Positions 33,560 through 46,900 of a DNA stretch of 64,000 bases are shown in pieces. Each line of letters opens with the position of its first letter. Within the stretch, counting starts at the first letter, position 1. The stretch is taken from assembly GCA_963082975.1 (NCBI GenBank), contig OY720348.1, positions 70,643,719-70,707,718 on the forward strand, written 5' to 3'. The translations under genes and the position numbers were made by a program. The notes below the pieces were generated by a model that had not been told where the DNA came from, searched no databases, and saw only the letters and a list, made by a program, of their open reading frames with translations. Source of the DNA: Labia minor (Eukaryota; Arthropoda; Insecta; Dermaptera; Spongiphoridae).

Positions 33560-34343
33560 ATATAGAAAAAGAAATATTAGCTTCATAGCAAGTAAGTTTT
33601 ATCATTAAAATCTTCATCGATAAAATTAATTTTCGAAAGTTATTTAATTTTTTTGTTAGAATATTGTCATTTTAATAGGATTTTATTACGATTATATTAT
33701 GTTTACAGTTGCCGATATATATATATATCTGCCACCTGGTAAGACACGCAATGCCGGCCACTCTTCATGGGACATTATTTAGGATTATTAATAAATAGCT
33801 TCCTGTGTCGTTAACTAGAATTGGAGGGACGATACACATCAACTAATAGTATAGACTGAAGGTAGAGTTAAAGGTATTTGTAAATATATAAAATAATTTG
33901 TTTATATTTCTAAAAAAATTTTACAAATTTTTTGATCTGAAATTTTTTTTATTAATCCTGTAAAAATAAACTGCAAGAGATTTTAAATACAATTTTTGAA
34001 GTGAAAACTTCTTTAGCGACGTTGAGCACTTTTGCGGGATGGGGAAAAAATATAGATTTCGCGTGAGATTCCAAAACGACCGACCGTTCCAAAACGACCC
34101 GACCGACCGACCCGACCGATATACGCATGCGCAATACGCCAGAATGTTAGACACTAACCTTCTGATACATTCTTTACAAAATTTTACATATTTGCCATAT
34201 TAAATATTATTATTTATATTTACATTAATAATCAGTATTACTAAATTATGTATATATAAAATAAAATATTTTAATATATTATTATGTGTTAAATTATATT
34301 AAATTAATTTCTAATATATTTATATAATTTAAAATTAATTTCA

Positions 34344-34381
<38 letters not shown>

Positions 34382-34460
34382 TTATATACTATATATAATA
34401 TATTATATAATATATATTTTAATAAATTAATTTTTAAATATGTGAGTGTGTGTGTGTGTG
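33560..34460. other. AT-rich region, no gene
   Basis: No coding sequence found. It includes a (CCGA)n-like stretch at 34078-34120 next to a GCATGCGC palindrome, and long TA microsatellites at 34345-34378. A segment near 33990-34110 (AAAACTTCTTTAGCGACGTT, CGCGTGAGATTCCAAAACG) looks like a repeat but I could not bound it. Confidence 0.4.
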
Positions 34461-34462
34461 TG

Positions 34463-34970
34463 TGACCGTAAAAATAAAGATATATGTTTGATAATTTTTC
34501 ACATGATTAATAATTGTATAAAACTGCTATATATAGAATTTCAGCTTGATAGAATCGCTGAAAGTACCAGAATTAATTTTTTAACACTGGAAATCTCACG
34601 CGCCAACACGTGACGTGGTGCCATCAACAAAGAGCCAAACACTCCACTATCCACTCGACTATCTCGCAAATTTGAATTTGATTAAATAATATTTATTAAT
34701 TTAAATTAAATTATAATTTAATAAATATTATTTATAACATCAAAAACATCAAAATCTCAACATCGAAAATTGAATTGCTGAAAGTACCAGAATTAATTTT
34801 TTAACACTGGAAATCTCACGCGCCAACACGTGACGTGGTGCCATCAAAAAAGAGCCAAACTTTCGCTGGTTTAATAAATATTATTTATTAATTTTAATTT
34901 ATAATTGAATTAATTTAATTTAATTTAAATTAATATATGTTATTTAATCCAATTCAAATTTGCGAGATAT
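34463..34970 (+). repeat. Family B noncoding repeats, two tandem 3' modules
   Basis: Two 3' modules carry CACGTG at 34607-34612 and 34827-34832, separated by an inverted terminal piece (TCCACTCGACTATCTCGCAA). The region 34970-35385 is AT-rich without features. Confidence 0.7.
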
Positions 34971-35385
34971 GCTGAATATGCTTTTAAATAAAAAAAAATT
35001 TCAAGAAAGTAATTGGAATTATTAATATTAAGAATCAATAAATAAATTTATTAAATATACATTTAAACATGTAAATTAATCTATATATAAATTTAATAAA
35101 TATTCAAACAATAATTGAAACAATATAAATAAAACGATTCAATATTTTACTTACATTGTGATTTATATTTTTATTTTTATTACAACTATTATTATGGGTA
35201 TGTTATTTTTGGCAGTTTAAAAAAAATTAAAAATATTAATAAAATTTATCAAAATAATAAGTTGAAAAGATTTCCAATTATTTTTATTTATTTATTGTAA
35301 ATTTTTCAATGTAACCATGGTAACCATAAATAGACTTTTACCAAAATATTACTATTTAAATTAATTTTGGATAAATTAATTTTGG

Positions 35386-35540
35386 ATTTAACTACACTAA
35401 AACCTTCCCTGGGACGCCCACAACAATCCCTGAAAGTTTCATCGCAATCGGACGGGTAGTTTTTGAGTATTTGACAGACACACACACAGACAGACAGACA
35501 GACAGACAGACATATATATATATATTCATACACATCGTAT
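35386..35540 (-). repeat. GACA microsatellite repeat with conserved core
   Basis: Reads GAAAGTTTCATCGCAATCGG, then a CAGACA run (35475-35512) and a TA tail. This core-plus-microsatellite plan is common in arthropod 3' LINE tails and resembles the design seen in families B, C and G here. The stretch 35540-35890 is AT-rich with no gene I trust. Confidence 0.55.
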
Positions 35541-35889
35541 TTTTAATATTTTTGTAATAATAATCAGTTTGCTGAAAAAAATAATTATGAATTTTATATA
35601 TATATATATATACGTATATAAATTTCATTTTTCTCGTGAAGCTGGTGCGCATTCCGTCTGCTTTCAAATTTCTTACGCACAAATTTTCACTTCTGACGGC
35701 CAGTCCCACGACTGCCAATTCGACTTTTTTATTATCTCTTTTGTGTTTTGGGTTTTTATGATTTTAAATTGGTTTGAATTTTTCTCTTAGTGACTTTTGG
35801 TTCTTTATACATTTGTGTTGACTTTTGTTACTTTAATTTAATCGGTTTGTATATTTGTTGTTGTTTGTTAACTAATATATTTATGTTTA

Positions 35890-36110
35890 AAGTACATGGT
35901 TCTCAACCTTTTTTTTACCGCGGCACACTTTTAACGGTTTAAAAATTTGTCAGCACACAAAGAAAAAGATAAGTGTAAAAGTGGTCCCAAAAACGTTTTA
36001 TCTTTTTTTTTGGAACCAAATTGAAAAAATTTAGAAAATTGGTTATGGAAGTGACTCACGATAGAGGAATATGGTTACTGACGGTAAAAACCTTTGAATT
36101 TAGTACCGCT
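35890..36110. mobile_element. hAT-like MITE relic
   Basis: Begins GGTTCTCAACCTTTTTTTTA with CGCGGCACACTTTTAACGG, as in Charlie-type MITEs. The right end could not be placed. Confidence 0.45.
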
Positions 36111-36215
36111 ACAGTTATATATATATATAGGGTATATAGCCTTGTTATTTTTACATTAGAGCCTTAAATTAGGATAATAATAAAATATCTTACAATATAT
36201 ACAAAAATCTGGGGT

Positions 36216-36721
36216 GTTCACACTCGACTATCACGAAAATTTGAATTGGATTAATTAACATATATTATATATAAATTAATTTAATTAATTATATAAATTA
36301 TAAATTAAATATAATTGAATTGGGGTAAATAATTAAAAAATTTTAATTTATGGTATAGTATTGTTATTCAATTAAATTAATTAATTAACATAAATTAAAT
36401 TTAAAACCTTTAATTAACATTAATTTAAAAGTCAAAATTTAAAAATTTAAAAAATTAATTCCGGTACTTTTAGCGATTCAATCAAACTGAAACTATATAC
36501 AGCAGTTTTATACAATTTTTAATCATGTCAAAAACTATCAAACATATCTTTATTTTTAAGGTCAGTTTAGAGGGAAAAAAATGAAAACGTTGTATGTAAT
36601 GACTATTCCAAATGAATTGCATTTCTCAAAAGTCGATAGAAAACTATGAATTTTGAATAATGCCCTTATACGAAATTTCATGATTCTAGCTCAAACCGTT
36701 TTTGAGTAATCTTGTCTTCAT

Positions 36722-36766
<45 letters not shown>

Positions 36767-37180
36767 GACGCCATTGGGTGAGAGGCTAGCCTCGCTGTCT
36801 CACATTCACATGGTCCCGGGTTCAAGTCCTGGGTCTGGCAAGGAAATTTCCCTAGCTGGGGTCTATGGGACGGAGTCAACCCAGCCTCCGGGATCAACAT
36901 TGTGGAATAGCTACTTGATAGAAAGTAGCGCCTCCGATCAAGAAAATCAAGGTAAAGGTTGAGAGGACCCGTTCTACTGATCATAGGACACCTCATTGAT
37001 ATAACCGACTTGATAGGCGTTGTCCTTGCGTAGGACGTACAAAAGTCAGAGGTTTTTATTTATATATATATATATATATATAAATATATATATACAGACA
37101 TTTTTTTCAACCTTAGGATCTTCTAAACGTATAAAAACATTAAAATCTCGACATCGAAAATTTTCTGGCGAGATAGTAAA
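36216..37180 (-). repeat. Family B repeat split by a SINE
   Basis: The left part (36216-36725, reverse orientation) ends in a CA/TA microsatellite. The missing terminus (TCTAAACGTATAAAAACATT, then TGGCGAGATAGTAAAA) resumes at about 37095-37180, after a SINE flanked by TA microsatellites. Confidence 0.7.
36764..37050 (+). mobile_element. tRNA-type SINE
   Basis: Head with GGGTGAGAGGCTAGCCTCGC and a good B box GGGTTCAAGTCC (36818-36829). Body with TCAAGAAAATCAAGG, GTTCTACTGATCATAGGACA and GCGTTGTCCTTGCGTAGGAC. It is flanked by TA microsatellites. It is more intact than the relatives at 15250-15510 and 45680-45905. Confidence 0.75.
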
Positions 37181-37736
37181 AGGAACAATGAAGGGATGAA
37201 AGGGGAAAGTAAAGTAATTATTAGATTGGGTAGGAGGGGGATAGAAGAGCAAGAAAAAAATAAGACATGGATTTGCATATACTTAAGAAGGGGCAGTTTT
37301 CTAGTGTTAACGGATATATAGGTATCAATAAGTTATAGTTAAAGTCTTTTTAAGTCTCCTTGTTAATTCGTCTGTAAGTCATCTGACATTTTGATTATTA
37401 ATTATCAGATTATTGAGACGATTGTGATATTTGATGCTGTTTTGATGAATGATTTCGGAGAATAGAGATAAGTTGAATTCTTTATGCAGAGGGATTACGG
37501 GAAAGTATCGGAAGCGCCTGTTATGGCTCTAAAGACTGACAGATACATAGATAATTAATAAATTTTATACTTCTTCTTATTATTATTCATGTGAAAATTT
37601 CTATTTTCAGACAAGGGTTGAAATTAAGATGAAACCGATTTTGCCTAATATTGAAAATAATAATATTTTATTTATTTAATTATAATTAATTAATTTATAA
37701 ATATATCGAGTGATTATTTTTATTTACGAGGTTTGT
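37181..37736. other. No feature recognised
   Basis: AT-rich single-copy-looking sequence. Short open frames are scattered and have no domain. Confidence 0.4.
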
Positions 37737-38603
37737 TTAAAAGAAAAGGTTAATTTTTAATTATTTCGAAGAGTATTTATTTATTTATCAATATCCATTT
37801 TGTCCTCTTTCAAGTAATTGCCCTCAGATATATAATGCACTTATGCCAGCGCTTCTTCCAATCGTCGAAGTACTTCTAAAATGCGCTATTCGGTATGGCC
37901 ATCAGCTCGTCTTCGATTCCGACTTTATCTCATCCATTATAGCAAAACGCTTTCCTTTCATTGGACTCATCCGTTTTGGAAATAGGAAAAAGTTGCAGGG
38001 AGCCAATTTTGGTGAATACGGTGGTTGAGGCATGATTTCGGTGTTGTTTTTGGCCAAAAAATCACGAACAAGCAATGATAAGTGAGCTGCTGCATTAACG
38101 TGATGCCGAACCCATTAATTGTATTTCCATAATTCCGATCGTTTGAGCCGTATTGCTTCACGCAAACGTTGCATAACTTCCTTGTAGTATTCCTTATTAG
38201 TAATACGATCTGTTAGCAAGAACTCATGATGCACCACGCCATTGTAATCGAAGAAAACCTTCACATTGGATCGAACTTGGCCTGCTTTTGTAAAGCGCTT
38301 GGACCACTTATAAACATATTTTTGAGACAAAGTAGACTCGCCGAATGCCATAGCTAACATTTTATGTGAGTTGGAGCACTTTATTCCATTTTTAACGCAA
38401 AATTTAATACAGATTCTTTAAAAAAATGGAAGAACACACAAAAACGTGACTAACTTTTACAGTTGTCAAAACCAAACAACTAATCCAAATGGCTGATAAT
38501 GTTAACATATGTGTACCAACATAACAAATAAAAATTTCGATAATCGAATGTACTAAGCCCGCAAAAATTCAAAATTCACCTTTTCTTTTGAAAACAGACC
38601 TAA
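37737..38603 (-). mobile_element. Internally deleted mariner, left copy
   Basis: TA (37735-37736) precedes CGAGGTTTGTTTAAAAGAAA. The far end has a diverged inverted terminus (TTTCTTTTGAAAACAGACCT). In reverse it encodes MAFGESTLSQKYVYKWSKRF, then jumps from FTKAGQVRSN straight to VFFDYNGVVHHEF, so most of the DNA-binding and linker region is deleted. The second catalytic Asp (normally HHDNA) is Val (HHVNA) and the third (PCD) is Asn (PCN). The same lesions occur in 47544-48418. Confidence 0.9.
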
Positions 38604-39057
38604 TATAATATAATGATAAATTGGTTAATCGTTATTCAGACAGATGGAAAAAGTACAATATTGTTAAAAATCGCTTTATACTAAAATTTTATATTCTTTA
38701 ATTAACAAACTAAGTATTTGAACATCTTTTCTTCCTTTTGGTTAGTTTTTAAATTTTATATTATTTTTTTTTTAAATTTTCTAATCTAATTCAAATGCTT
38801 GATGAAATTAATTAATTATCATAGACATTCTTTAATTAAAAATTAATTTGATATATGAAATGGTTGAAATATTAATAATAACATTTGTTAATATAACATT
38901 AAATTAAGTGAAATCAATAATAAATTTTTTTATATTAATAATAAAGTTACTGGATAAATAAATATCATAAATAAATTTTGACAGACAAATTTGAATGCCA
39001 CTTAAATCGAATTGATAATCAAATCAGGTTCTTTCGGTATAAATAATAAATTCACCA
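38604..39057. other. AT-rich, no gene
   Basis: No coding or repeat signal that I can name. Confidence 0.4.
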
Positions 39058-39402
39058 TTGAATCATTTAAAACATATATTAAAAAAAAAAAATAATAAAT
39101 ATTTAAATAATCATAATTCTACTTTTTTCAAAATTATATATTTTTTGATTAAATGTATGATTATAGAATTTCTTCTTATCATTTTTTTTTTTACAATATC
39201 TTCAATTATTTGCATTCCATTAATCATGAAATTACATACAAATTCCTGTCGTTTCGGGGAAAAACCAAAAGAAAAGAAAAGAAAAAAGCGTGGAGCCTAC
39301 TGCAAGTTGCAGTGGGGCGCAATGACCCCCGCGAATAGTATAACTCTGACTCCATTACCATTTCCATATGTTTACAAATCACCAATGATCACATATAAAT
39401 AA
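39058..39402 (+). CDS. Candidate small secreted-peptide-like ORF
   Basis: A 114-codon ORF. From an internal Met at 39157 it has a strongly hydrophobic stretch (MIIEFLLIIFFFTISSIICI) that could be a signal peptide. A short polar segment with NSCRFGEKPK follows, then a furin-like basic run (KEKKRKKRG), YCKLQWG and a Pro/Thr-rich tail ending YKSPMITYK. I do not recognise it. T-rich DNA produces hydrophobic frames by chance, so only the polar C-terminal half (GC-richer, about 39230-39400) argues for coding. It lies about 1.5 kb upstream of fusl on the same strand and could also be a 5' exon or noise. Confidence 0.25.
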   Translation: MNHLKHILKKKNNKYLNNHNSTFFKIIYFLIKCMIIEFLLIIFFFTISSIICIPLIMKLHTNSCRFGEKPKEKKRKKRGAYCKLQWGAMTPANSITLTPLPFPYVYKSPMITYK

Positions 39403-39654
39403 TTTACTCTTTTACACCTTACATACTATTTCATTAAATCAATAAATAAATAGATAAATAAATTTCTAATAGATTTTTATTCTTTAATTTCCAAAACAAT
39501 ACAAATAAATCAATTATCAATTATCTAATGGCCCATTTGACCAAAATAATCAAAGCAGATCAATTTTTATTTTAAATATATAAATTAGAAATAATTTTTG
39601 CATATAAATCATGAAATTGATTTAAATTATCTTCTTTATTCTTTGAAAAATTAA

Positions 39655-40266
39655 TAATAATAATAATTTTGTATTCCTATTTTTGTTTTTTTTTTAATTT
39701 TTTTAAAATTTTTAATTATTTTCTTCACAATTATTCAATTATTTATTCATTCTATTTTTCTTTACCTAATTCTATTATTTTATTTATTTATTTATTTATT
39801 TAATCGATTATTTTATTTTTATTTCTTTATTTTTAAAGGTGTAGTTTCAATAAAAATTAATAATAATAATGATAATTGTGCATTCCTATATTTTGTTTTT
39901 TAATTTTTAACTTTTTTCTTCTCAATCATTCATTTATTTATTCATTCTATTTTTCTTTACCTAATTCTATTATTTTATTTATTTATTTATTTAACCGGTT
40001 ATCTTATTTATTTATTTAATCCGTTATTTTATTTTTTTTATTTATTTTCAAAGGTGTAGTTTCACTAAAAATTAATAATAATAATGATAATTGTGCATTC
40101 CTATATTTTGTTTTTTTTTTAATTTTTAACTTTTTTCTTCTCAATCATTCATTTATTTATTCATTCTATTTTTCTTTACCTAATTCCATTATTTTATTTA
40201 TTTATTTATTTAATCCGTTATTTTATTTTTTTTTTTATTTATTTTTAAAGGGTAGTTTCGCTAAAA

Positions 40267-40299
<33 letters not shown>

Positions 40300-40510
40300 A
40301 ATAATAATTTTGTATTCCTATTTTTGTTTTTTAAATTTTTTTAAATTTTTTTAAATTTTTAATTTTTTTCTTCTCAATTATTTATTATTTATTCAATTTA
40401 TTTTTCTTTATCTAATTCTATTATTTTATTTTTTTATTGATTTATTTATTTAATCGGTTATTTTATTTATTTATTTATTTTTAAAGGTGTAGTTTCGCTT
40501 TTGACCCGGA
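39655..40510 (+). repeat. Four-unit minisatellite upstream of fusl
   Basis: Four tandem units of about 209-217 bp start near 39671, 39880, 40095 and 40312 at the shared GYATTCCTAT. Each has T-runs, TTCTCAATYATTCA, ATTCTATTTTTCTTTACC, a TTTA ladder, AAAGGTGTAGTTTC and an (AAT)n run. The ladder and (AAT)n lengths vary between units. Confidence 0.85.
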
Positions 40511-40954
40511 TTTCTATTTTAAATCCATTGCTAGTATATTATATTTAAATCCAATTTGCAAAATGGACGCTAATAATCAAGGTTGATTGATTATCGATGA
40601 ATTATTCCAAATCCATTGGTGAGTCTCCCGATTGTGTGCAACGATGGCATTTTTGGCAAATTAATTTGAAAAATTTGAATTGTAATCCCAGTGATCGGCT
40701 CCACTTGCTCGTTGTTCCCCTCAATTGCTCCTCTCTTTGGTGGGGCCTGCCGCAGGACGGGGACCGCAGCCTCTCTCTTACTGTGGGGGGAAGTGCCTCT
40801 AGATTATACCAGTGCCACTGAATTATTTCTCATTTAATCTAAGATTTGCATTGAACGCGCTCCTATAATTTCCATATTCTTCTTCTTTCATCTCACTAAC
40901 CATCGATCTATCCCATTCTATCCATAGAACTATGTTCATTCCTTTTTTTACGGT
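40511..40954 (+). promoter_or_regulatory. Probable 5' leader/promoter region of fusl
   Basis: This stretch between the minisatellite and the start codon is distinctly less AT-rich, with GC-rich patches at 40735-40790 (GGTGGGGCCTGCCGCAGGAC). A GTGAGTCT donor-like site at 40619 could end a noncoding exon. No TATA box or initiator could be assigned. The ORF here matches no family. Confidence 0.35.
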
Positions 40955-43900
40955 ATGACTTCCGTCAAACAGGATACCTGTGCGCCATGTAGAATCTCGA
41001 ATTTATTTCAAGAACATTTCACCATTCATAGTGAGACCCAAGAGAATCATTCTTTGTCCAGACCTTTGCCAAAGAAAAATTCCAATTTTATGGCTGTACA
41101 TCCGAATGAATTTAAAAATTCATTAACAACAACAACAACAACAAATAACAATAATAATAATAATAACTCCATCCTATTACAAAAATGTCAACAAGTGATT
41201 TGGGCTATTGCCGATCGTTTATTTTGCGCATTTATTTGTGCACCTGTTGTGGTTGTTTATTGGAGGGGTGGCTGGAGTATCATGGATTCTATGTTACTAC
41301 CAAAACATACTGAACTAAGTGCCTGGATTTCTCTAACCATTGGTTGCTTCATCAACTGCCTTTTCACCTTAATGCAAAACTATTTCGACACCATCCGAAG
41401 GAATACTTTTTTATTCTTTTTCTTTTCAAGGTAAACCATCACCTTAAGACACACACACACACACACACACACAATAAATATATAATTTCCCAAATTCATG
41501 CATTTCATCCATCGCATATATATATATATATATAAATATTTATTTTTAGATTATATACTGCAATCTTTGGTCTTGCCTGTATAAATTCTTGGCGTGGTCT
41601 TTGGGAATTACTGGATCTTTATGCAGGCAAAACACTCACGACAACAGCGTTAACCATTTTAGGAGCACTCCTTATTCTGATCTTTTTAAAGGGTGTACGA
41701 AATTTGACATCACCACCTATGCTTGTACTCACCGATAATCCAAAAGATTATTTCAAAGTCGTCACCTTCTATTCATTCCAGGTGAATTTTTTTTTCTACA
41801 CCAATATAGATTTGTTTAAGCGTGAATTCATTGTCCATTTTTTTTTTAAATGAAATGATGGTAGCCCACGCACGCTTTTAACATAAAACACAAATTGTCT
41901 TGATGTAACACAAAGAAATCGTGAGAACTCAAGGCAATAGAATATTATACGAGAACCTTGGCTGGGGTTATGGTGTAATTAAGCCATTATACAATCAAAG
42001 AATACAGTTATTCTATTTCATGGGCTATTAAGAATATTTAGATAATATTCGAAAATTGCAATCTTTTAATCTATCATCCAATAAACATAAAAACCTGTCA
42101 TGATTAGTTCAAAAAATAAAAATTTGTATTTAAAAAACAATAAAATGATTGTTTTTCAAAATTTATAACATAGGAATCATTGTAATTTATTCTTGATAAG
42201 AAATGATGGTCATGAATCAAAATATGATATGCATGAAGAATGAAATTGCATGACATTTATTTTGCTATTGAATTCCAAACCAAAAGAAATGAAATAAATG
42301 AGATAATTATTCTTTGGGAATTAGTAAGTCATATGAAACAATGAATATTATTTGAGGATTTTAACTAATTGGATATAAAGTTTTCTTTTAATACAACCAG
42401 TACATAAATGGACAATGTCTACCTTGTGTCCCTGTACTTAATTATACTGTTTTGTAATCCTTTCCATTGTGTAAAATTGACAGAGGTCGGCAACCTGCGG
42501 CTTGCGAGCAAAATATTAGATTGTAAAAAAAAATTATTTTGCAAACAGGTTAAAAACACTCAACAGAGAACAGTTTATTAATTTTAAATTAAATCAATAT
42601 ACCTAATCCTAATCAGCGTCGGATAAAGAGGCGGGCAAGCCGAGCGACTGCCCGGGCGCCAAATTTTGAGGGGCGCCGATAAAAAAATAAAATGCTTTTT
42701 TGCAATCATTATTTTTGTGTAATTTAGATTATTTTTTTTTTTTTTGCCTTTATTACTATTACCTTTACTACTTATTACTTTACTTTATTACCTTTACCTT
42801 TATTACTTTACATTAATTACATTAATTTTGTTTTTTTCAATTTGTATATTCTTATATGAAAGAGCGGCAAATTTTCTTTTGTGCTCAAAATCCTAGAACC
42901 GACCCTGAGCCTAATCAAATACCATAATATTGAAGTAAAAGAGCATCTGAAAAAAAAACTTGGAAATTTTGTAAAGTTTAACTTTTGGCACCTCCGTCTC
43001 AAAAAGTTCCTGACCCCTGGGTTTATAACAATACTGATAATATTGAAGGCTTAGAAATTGTGTTTTTGGTGAAATGGTTATCTGTTCGTTACTTTTGAAT
43101 TTGAATATGTGGTTGTTCTGTTATCTTTACCGTATTATTAAGAGACTACCCCTTTCAAAACACCATCATGACAATCTGAATGAAGGAAATAAATAGTCTA
43201 CCCCCCCCCCCAATCTACTTTTAAAAAAAATATAAATTCAAGCTATTTTGAAATTATTCAAAGATAGCATCTTTTATCAGAAAAAAATTGATAATTTTTT
43301 TGTTTCTAAAATGTCTCTAATTTCTTTTTTATTTTTAGGTAAAAATATAAATTAGAATCAATGGTATCTTTTTAGGAATATCAGCTTAAATCAATGTCAA
43401 TTAAAACTATCATAGGATTGATTTTAGAAGTGGGATTAATTCTGAAAATATACTTGGCTGCTACTCAGAGGGAACAAAAAAGAAATCCCAAATCCGAGTA
43501 ACGTTCACTTACTACATTTTTTCAGATAAAGAATTTTTAAAATGGCATCATTATAAAAAAAATTAACAATATTATCTTTTTTGGTATTCAATTCAGTTAA
43601 ATAAGATTTTTTTTAATATAATCCATTCCCTGTTTATTATATTTACTTTCATTCATGCATTATTTATTTTTTCTGTGTTTGATAGTGTAAATTCCATTTC
43701 TTAAAAACATTAGTTATACTATCAATGGAAGAATTTTAAAAGAAGTTGATTTTAAAAGAATATTTGAAAATAATTAATATAAAATATTTAAATATATTTT
43801 TCTATTGGTTTTTATCATTCTAAGCAGTGTTGTATTGGTAAAATAAATAGTAAGGGAACGCATAGTGGCAGCAAAAAAAGTCCTATTTTCATCAAACTAT

Positions 43901-46900
43901 TTTTTTCCATATAAGTTTTTATTTTTTCTTATTCTTACTATTTAAAATATTAATGAACACAAAAAAAGAAATTCTAACAGTAGATTTAAGTGGGAGTTGT
44001 CGGGACATGAAAAAGTACTGGAACGTGTTCCGGTTCTGAAAAAAGGTAAGGGAACGTCGTTCTCCCGCGTTCCCCTCCCAATACACCACTGATTCTAAGA
44101 CACAAATAAAAAAAAATTATAAATATATATATATAAGTGTTTTGGAATAGTAATAGTTGATTGTAATCATTTATTCGTTTAAATTAATAAATAAATAAGT
44201 AATATAGAAAAACATTATATTTATTAGCTTGAAGCGAATTTTTTTTCTTAATTAAAAAACAAATCATTATATTTTTATTGCATTGGAATATTAAAAATGT
44301 TAATGAATTCATTTGAAATAAATGAAGGTTATATTCCTAAAACCAGATAATTTTTTTCCTTCCCCACTCACCGCCCCCATCATCATTACCAGTTTTGATA
44401 TCTAATAAGCAAATAAATAAATAAATAATATCTATTTTTATTTTTCAAAGAAAACAATTTAAGAGTGTCTTGATGTATCATGTCCAGAGTGATTTGCTGA
44501 CAGTGAAAATGGGCCCACGCTGGGGATGGTGGGTTAAATTCGCCGATGTTCTCTTCGGTGTGGTCCTCATCGGATCGCTTGTAGTTACCTTCTGGAGAGG
44601 TATTTGGATACTCTTCGACGACTTCATTTATCCAGACAACCTTAAACAATCGGGAGTGGTTTCACTTGTGAGTTGAAATTTTATTTTATTATTATTTTTT
44701 TTTATGCCTCCCCACTTCCTTTTGATTTCATTTCTAAAACACATAAAGAAAAAATCTGGAGTGTCTCCACTCGCAAATTTGAATTGGATTAATTAACACA
44801 TATATTATATTGAAATTAAATTTAATTAATTATAAATTATAAATTAAAATTAATAAATAATATTTATTAAACCAGCGCGTGTTTGGCTTGTTGTTGATAA
44901 CACCAAGTCACTTGCTGGCGTGTGATTGGCAGTCAACGTGTTAAAAAATTTAAAAAATAACTTCCGGTACTTTCAATCAAGCTGAAATTCTATATATAGC
45001 AGTTTTATACAATTTTTAATTATGTGAAAAACTATCAAAAATATATCTTTAGTTTTACGGTCACTTTAGAGGAAAAAAATCTAAAAGTGGTAGGTAATGA
45101 TACTCTTCTGGTTGAGCTACATTTCTCAAAAGTTGATAGAAAACTACAAATTTTGAATAATGTCCGTATACCAAATTTCATTATTCTAGCTCAAACCGTT
45201 ATTGCGTAATCTTGTCTACATACACACACAGACAGACAGACAGACAGACATTTTTCTCAACCTTAGTAAATATGACTCAGGGACCTTCAAAACGTATAAA
45301 AACATCAAAATTTCAACATCGAAAAGATAGTAAAAAAAATAAAAAATAAATTAGAGAAAATGAGAGTAAGAAAAGACTATAGTCTTTATTATGAATAGAC
45401 TATAGATATATAATATAGTATAAAACATTAGGAAAAATTGATTTAATTCATTTATAATTGTTTATAATTAAATCTTAGCCTAAATGGTAATGTCATAGAA
45501 GACAAAATTTGAGGAGTTTTTAAACCACACCACCATTTCTAAATTAATTTATTAAATAAATATAATATAAAGCTGTCATATAATAAGGATATTTAGCATA
45601 GCTGAAATGGAGGCTTATAGATGAAAAAAAATATTTCAATGCTCCTAAATATTGCAAAAAACTGTTGTTTTTGTACATCCTATAAAAGAACAGCTCCTAT
45701 CAAGTCGATTACACCCTAAACAGGGTAGAGGTGTTGTATGATCCTCTCAACCTTAATCTTGATTTTTTGAACGGGGGCCTCTACTTTTTTATTTCAATTA
45801 GTTTCCAAATTTTAATCACTTGGGAACGAGTGTCATAGACTCATGCAAGAGAAAATTCCCTTGCCAGGCTCGGGATTCGATGAATTCGTTTCCAGAGTCT
45901 TGAAAAAAAATGCAGCACGCCCCTAGACTACAGTGGAGTTCAGTAATAAATATTACTTCTTAAAATATATTTTTTATTTTTAATAGGTCTAACAAATCAA
46001 CAATTTCTTCTTTATTATATAGTCAAATCATTAGCAAGCTTGATGTTGGCGAGAGTGGATTTTATTATTGCCCAAAAAATAGGCAGATGTAAAAATTTAA
46101 TTGGAAAAAAAAATATATATTCAAATAGGGGTATTCATAATTATTCAAATTATAGAAATTAAAAATAAATAAAATATGAAATTTAAATAAATATTTAATT
46201 AAAACACGCGGTTAGATTTAAAGTTTATTTTTTATAACGTTTTTCTCAACTTCACTTGGCGTTTGTCTCTCTGTCTGTTCGCTCTTTTAAATCAATTTTT
46301 TATCATCTTTAGATAGAGATAGACTTTTGAAAATTTTTATAGATATTTCAATCGATCCCTAGAAGATATAAAAGAAATATAATTAAATTATAATTAATTA
46401 ATTTTAATATAATTATATCGATTAATTACTTTTAGTAACTAACTCCTTTTGTATTGCTCCGATTAATTTTTTTTCAACGGATTCTGAAGCATAAATATTC
46501 ATTTCAGGATAGATTTTTTTACTAAATAGTCAGCAAATATTTTAATTAAAAATTATTTCTATAAAATGTTATATTTTATTTCAATTTTGTTTCTTGTAGA
46601 AAAAATCAGCTGTTCCTTTTAGTTTATAATATCAAAAAATAGCTAAAAATCTTTTTATAGTAAGCATTTGATAAGGAAAATCTTTTCTTTTTTTTTATTT
46701 ATACATCGTATGTATAATGTATATAATAGATTAATGAATATCAGAATACCTAATTAGGTGTTTCCAACATTCCAATTTTGCTTCTACTCGTAAAGTTATA
46801 GACTATGGCATATGGGCATCATTCATCAACTAAGCATTTTCTCAATTAGGTAACCTTATAATACTTATTTTTGACCTTAGATTTCAAAATCAAGAGGATT

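Noticed and set aside
34078..34120. Binding-site cluster in the CCGA-rich stretch
   Set aside because: Looks like a short simple repeat; no supporting context.
36702..36996. ORFs on both strands
   Set aside because: They lie in a tRNA-type SINE and a TA microsatellite; no protein similarity.
41101..41535. Alternative longer frame beyond fusl exon 1
   Set aside because: It reads into a (CA)n intron; the exon 2 join at 41430/41550 is in phase and restores the membrane-protein sequence.
44449..44464. TTTTTCAAAG as the fusl exon 3 acceptor
   Set aside because: In the phase set by exon 2 it gives an immediate stop; AAG at 44461-44463 keeps the frame.
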